Shown here in pieces: positions 62,550 through 64,000 of a stretch of DNA of 64,000 nt. The position numbers were made by a program, and so were the translations under genes. The DNA is from Pseudoips prasinana. Its lineage: Eukaryota > Arthropoda > Insecta > Lepidoptera > Nolidae. Location of the stretch: assembly GCA_951640165.1 (NCBI GenBank), contig OX621261.1, positions 2,294,001-2,358,000 on the forward strand. Reading direction: 5' to 3'. Under the pieces are notes generated by a model. That model saw only the letters and a program-made list of their open reading frames with translations, ran no database searches and had not been told where the DNA came from. The stretch's first letter is position 1, and each line of letters opens with the position of its first letter.

Positions 62550-62883
62550 GAAATCATAAATTTAATCGTGCGGCGGGTCTCGAACCAGCACCATCTACCA
62601 ATCCGGGGTAGGCACTCTGCATTAAGCTACGAAATTTAATAATTTGGAAGGTGTTATCAATATGATATGGTCTTCCACATGCAACTGTGAACATATCAGT
62701 CGGCCATGTTTCTAGAAAAGAAAGCCGATGGATAATACCTACATCCTCCGGAAGGGTGTTAGCAAGGGAATCCTAAATTTGATCTGCCAGTGTGTATCGT
62801 TCATAGCTTAACGCAGAGCGCCTACTCTGGATTGGTAGATGGTGCAGGTTCGAGACCCGCCGGACGATTAAATTTATGATTTC
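62550..62883. mobile_element. Foldback element with tRNA-like arms
   Basis: Arms 62550-62628 and 62805-62883 (79 bp) are reverse complements with a handful of mismatches; spacer 176 bp. Each arm reads like a tRNA: AGCTTAACGCAGAGCG (box A), GGTTGGTAGATGG-type middle, CAGGTTCGAGACCCG (box B). The spacer is not recognised. Confidence 0.85.
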
Positions 62884-62943
62884 CCATTTTAGAGATTTCT
62901 ATCGGCTTTCTGTGAAGATCAGGACAATGTATAAGATTGTATA

Positions 62944-63191
62944 GGTCACCGTAGCCTAGTTGGTAGTGCTCCTGCCTACGAAGCTGGTGGTCCTGGGTTC
63001 GAATCCCGGTAAGTGCAAATATTTGTGTGATGAGCACGAATATTTGTTTCTGAGTCATGGATGTTTTCTATGTATTTAAGTATTAATCTATCTATATAAG
63101 TATGTATATCGTCGCCTGGTACCCATAGTACAAGCTTTGCTTAGTTTGGGGCTAGGATGATCTGTGTGACATTGTCCCTAGATATTATTAT
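62944..63191 (+). mobile_element. SINE family C, full length
   Basis: GGTCACCGTAGCCTAGTTGG, GGGTTCGAATCCCGG, end GTGTGACATTGTCCCTAGAT. Nearly identical to 60786-61040. Confidence 0.9.
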
Positions 63192-63318
63192 GTCTTTTAT
63201 TCCATTTCATTCTTATTTTATACATTTACAAATATATTGTTACAAAAAAAAATATATTTATAAATATAAAAAATAGACATCCAATCGGCAACGGGAGCAG
63301 GGTCCATGCTACCGATGG

Positions 63319-64000
63319 TCAAGGCTCCAGATAGAGGAACCTCCTCACAATACGCGCCGTCTCTAAAATAACTGCCTTCTGAACCTGACCCTTGACCCAA
63401 CTGCCTAACGCGAGCCTCTTAAGGTGACGGTCGAGGCTCTTGGCAATCAAACCATGGGCAGAAACGACAATCAGTACAATGATCGCCGAGTCGACGTCCC
63501 ACATGTCAACAACCTCGCGTGCTAGGTCAAGGTATTTAATTTCCTTGTCTTTTTCAGCTTTCACAAGGTTGTCATCATGTGGGACAGCAACATCGACGAT
63601 CACTGCCCGGCGCTCTTGGCGATCCACCATCACAATATCAGGCTTATTGGCAACAATAGTCCTATCTGTGATGATGGATCTGTCCCAGTACAATGTGACA
63701 CGGCCATTCTCCAGTATTGTCTCTGGAACGTATCTGTAGTACGGCACCTCCGACGTCACAAGGTTGTACCGCAGAGCAAGTTGCTGATGGATTATCCTGG
63801 CTACTTGATTGTGCCTGTGCAAATACTCACCATTAGCAAGACGGGAGCAACCAGAAATTATATGTCTGAGGGATTCCCCAGGGCGGTGACATGCCCGACA
63901 AATGTCAACAGTACCATCCCTCAGTATAAATCTCCGGTAGTTATTCGTCATTACTACTTCGTCAGTAATTGCACAGACAAAACCCTCGGTTTCCGCAAAA
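63319..64000 (-). CDS. RLE-type non-LTR retrotransposon, C-terminal part, open at the right edge
   Basis: The frame is open from the window edge (AETEGFVCAITDE...) through the listed Met at 63951 to a stop after RRFLYLEP. A zinc-finger-like CRACHRPGESLRHIISGCSR is followed by HRHNQVARIIHQQLA. Next come KPDIVMVDRQERRAVIVDVA and VPHDDNLVKAEKDKEIKYLD, which fit the PD...D restriction-like endonuclease that R2/R4/Dong-type LINEs carry after their RT. No stop or frameshift over 227 codons, unlike the other LINEs here. RT would lie beyond 64000. The 3' UTR at ~63215-63318 ends AT-rich. Clade uncertain. Confidence 0.8.
   Translation of the reverse strand, partial: FAETEGFVCAITDEVVMTNNYRRFILRDGTVDICRACHRPGESLRHIISGCSRLANGEYLHRHNQVARIIHQQLALRYNLVTSEVPYYRYVPETILENGRVTLYWDRSIITDRTIVANKPDIVMVDRQERRAVIVDVAVPHDDNLVKAEKDKEIKYLDLAREVVDMWDVDSAIIVLIVVSAHGLIAKSLDRHLKRLALGSWVKGQVQKAVILETARIVRRFLYLEP

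Overview
The window reads as intergenic DNA from an insect, most likely a moth or butterfly. The evidence is the repeat content: short Helitron-like elements that start TC and end CTAG, tRNA-derived SINEs, RTE-like, CR1/jockey-like and RLE-type LINE fragments, a BEL/Pao and a Ty3/gypsy element, a broken mariner and many MITEs. This order-level call is inference from repeat style. I found no host protein-coding gene, no rRNA and no tRNA gene that I would defend; the tRNA-like stretches are SINE heads. Base composition is AT-rich, with a small GC-rich island near 49.3-50.1 kb.

Layout. 0-5 kb: LINE 3' ends, a 2-kb element with ~130-bp inverted termini (1319-3311), a SINE holding a Helitron, and a LINE C-terminus. 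5-10 kb: 5'-truncated Ty3/gypsy retrotransposon with a full-length pol ORF (5302-8532), polypurine tract and probable 3' LTR. 10-17.3 kb: SINEs, a solo 169-bp Helitron-like copy, then a BEL/Pao insertion (11872-17255) with identical 205-bp LTRs, 5-bp target duplication, long gag ORF and wrecked pol. 17-23.5 kb: LINE tails, SINEs and MITEs. 23.7-26.6 kb: a Helitron remnant with helicase fragments and internal tandem repeats. 27-33.5 kb: nested Helitron-like elements, a CR1-like RT remnant, two RTE-like fragments and inverted SINEs. 33.7-41.9 kb: inverted LINE ends, 'GGGTTCCGTAGCC' elements in T-runs, a 94-bp hairpin satellite, four MITE families and a SINE with a 20-bp target duplication. 42-47.9 kb: more Helitrons and a SINE+Helitron composite satellite. 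48-53 kb: SINEs, a 508-bp inverted-repeat MITE, GC-rich DNA, a 116-bp near-perfect palindrome and LINE 3' ends. 53-57.3 kb: truncated mariner, seven head-to-tail copies of the 169-bp Helitron, SINEs and a LINE C-terminus. 57.4-64 kb: mostly unassigned AT-rich DNA, a YqaJ-like nuclease remnant, a minisatellite grown from a LINE tail, a foldback whose arms are tRNA-like, and an RLE-type LINE running off the right edge.

How the parts relate. Most elements here are non-autonomous and would need enzymes from elsewhere: SINEs from LINEs, short Helitrons from an autonomous Rep/helicase Helitron, MITEs from full DNA transposons. Nested insertions, intact target duplications and empty-site paralogues inside the window let several insertions be ordered in time. 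Two themes stand out: many near-perfect inverted duplications with very short spacers at or inside unrelated elements, and tandem amplification of Helitron-like units.
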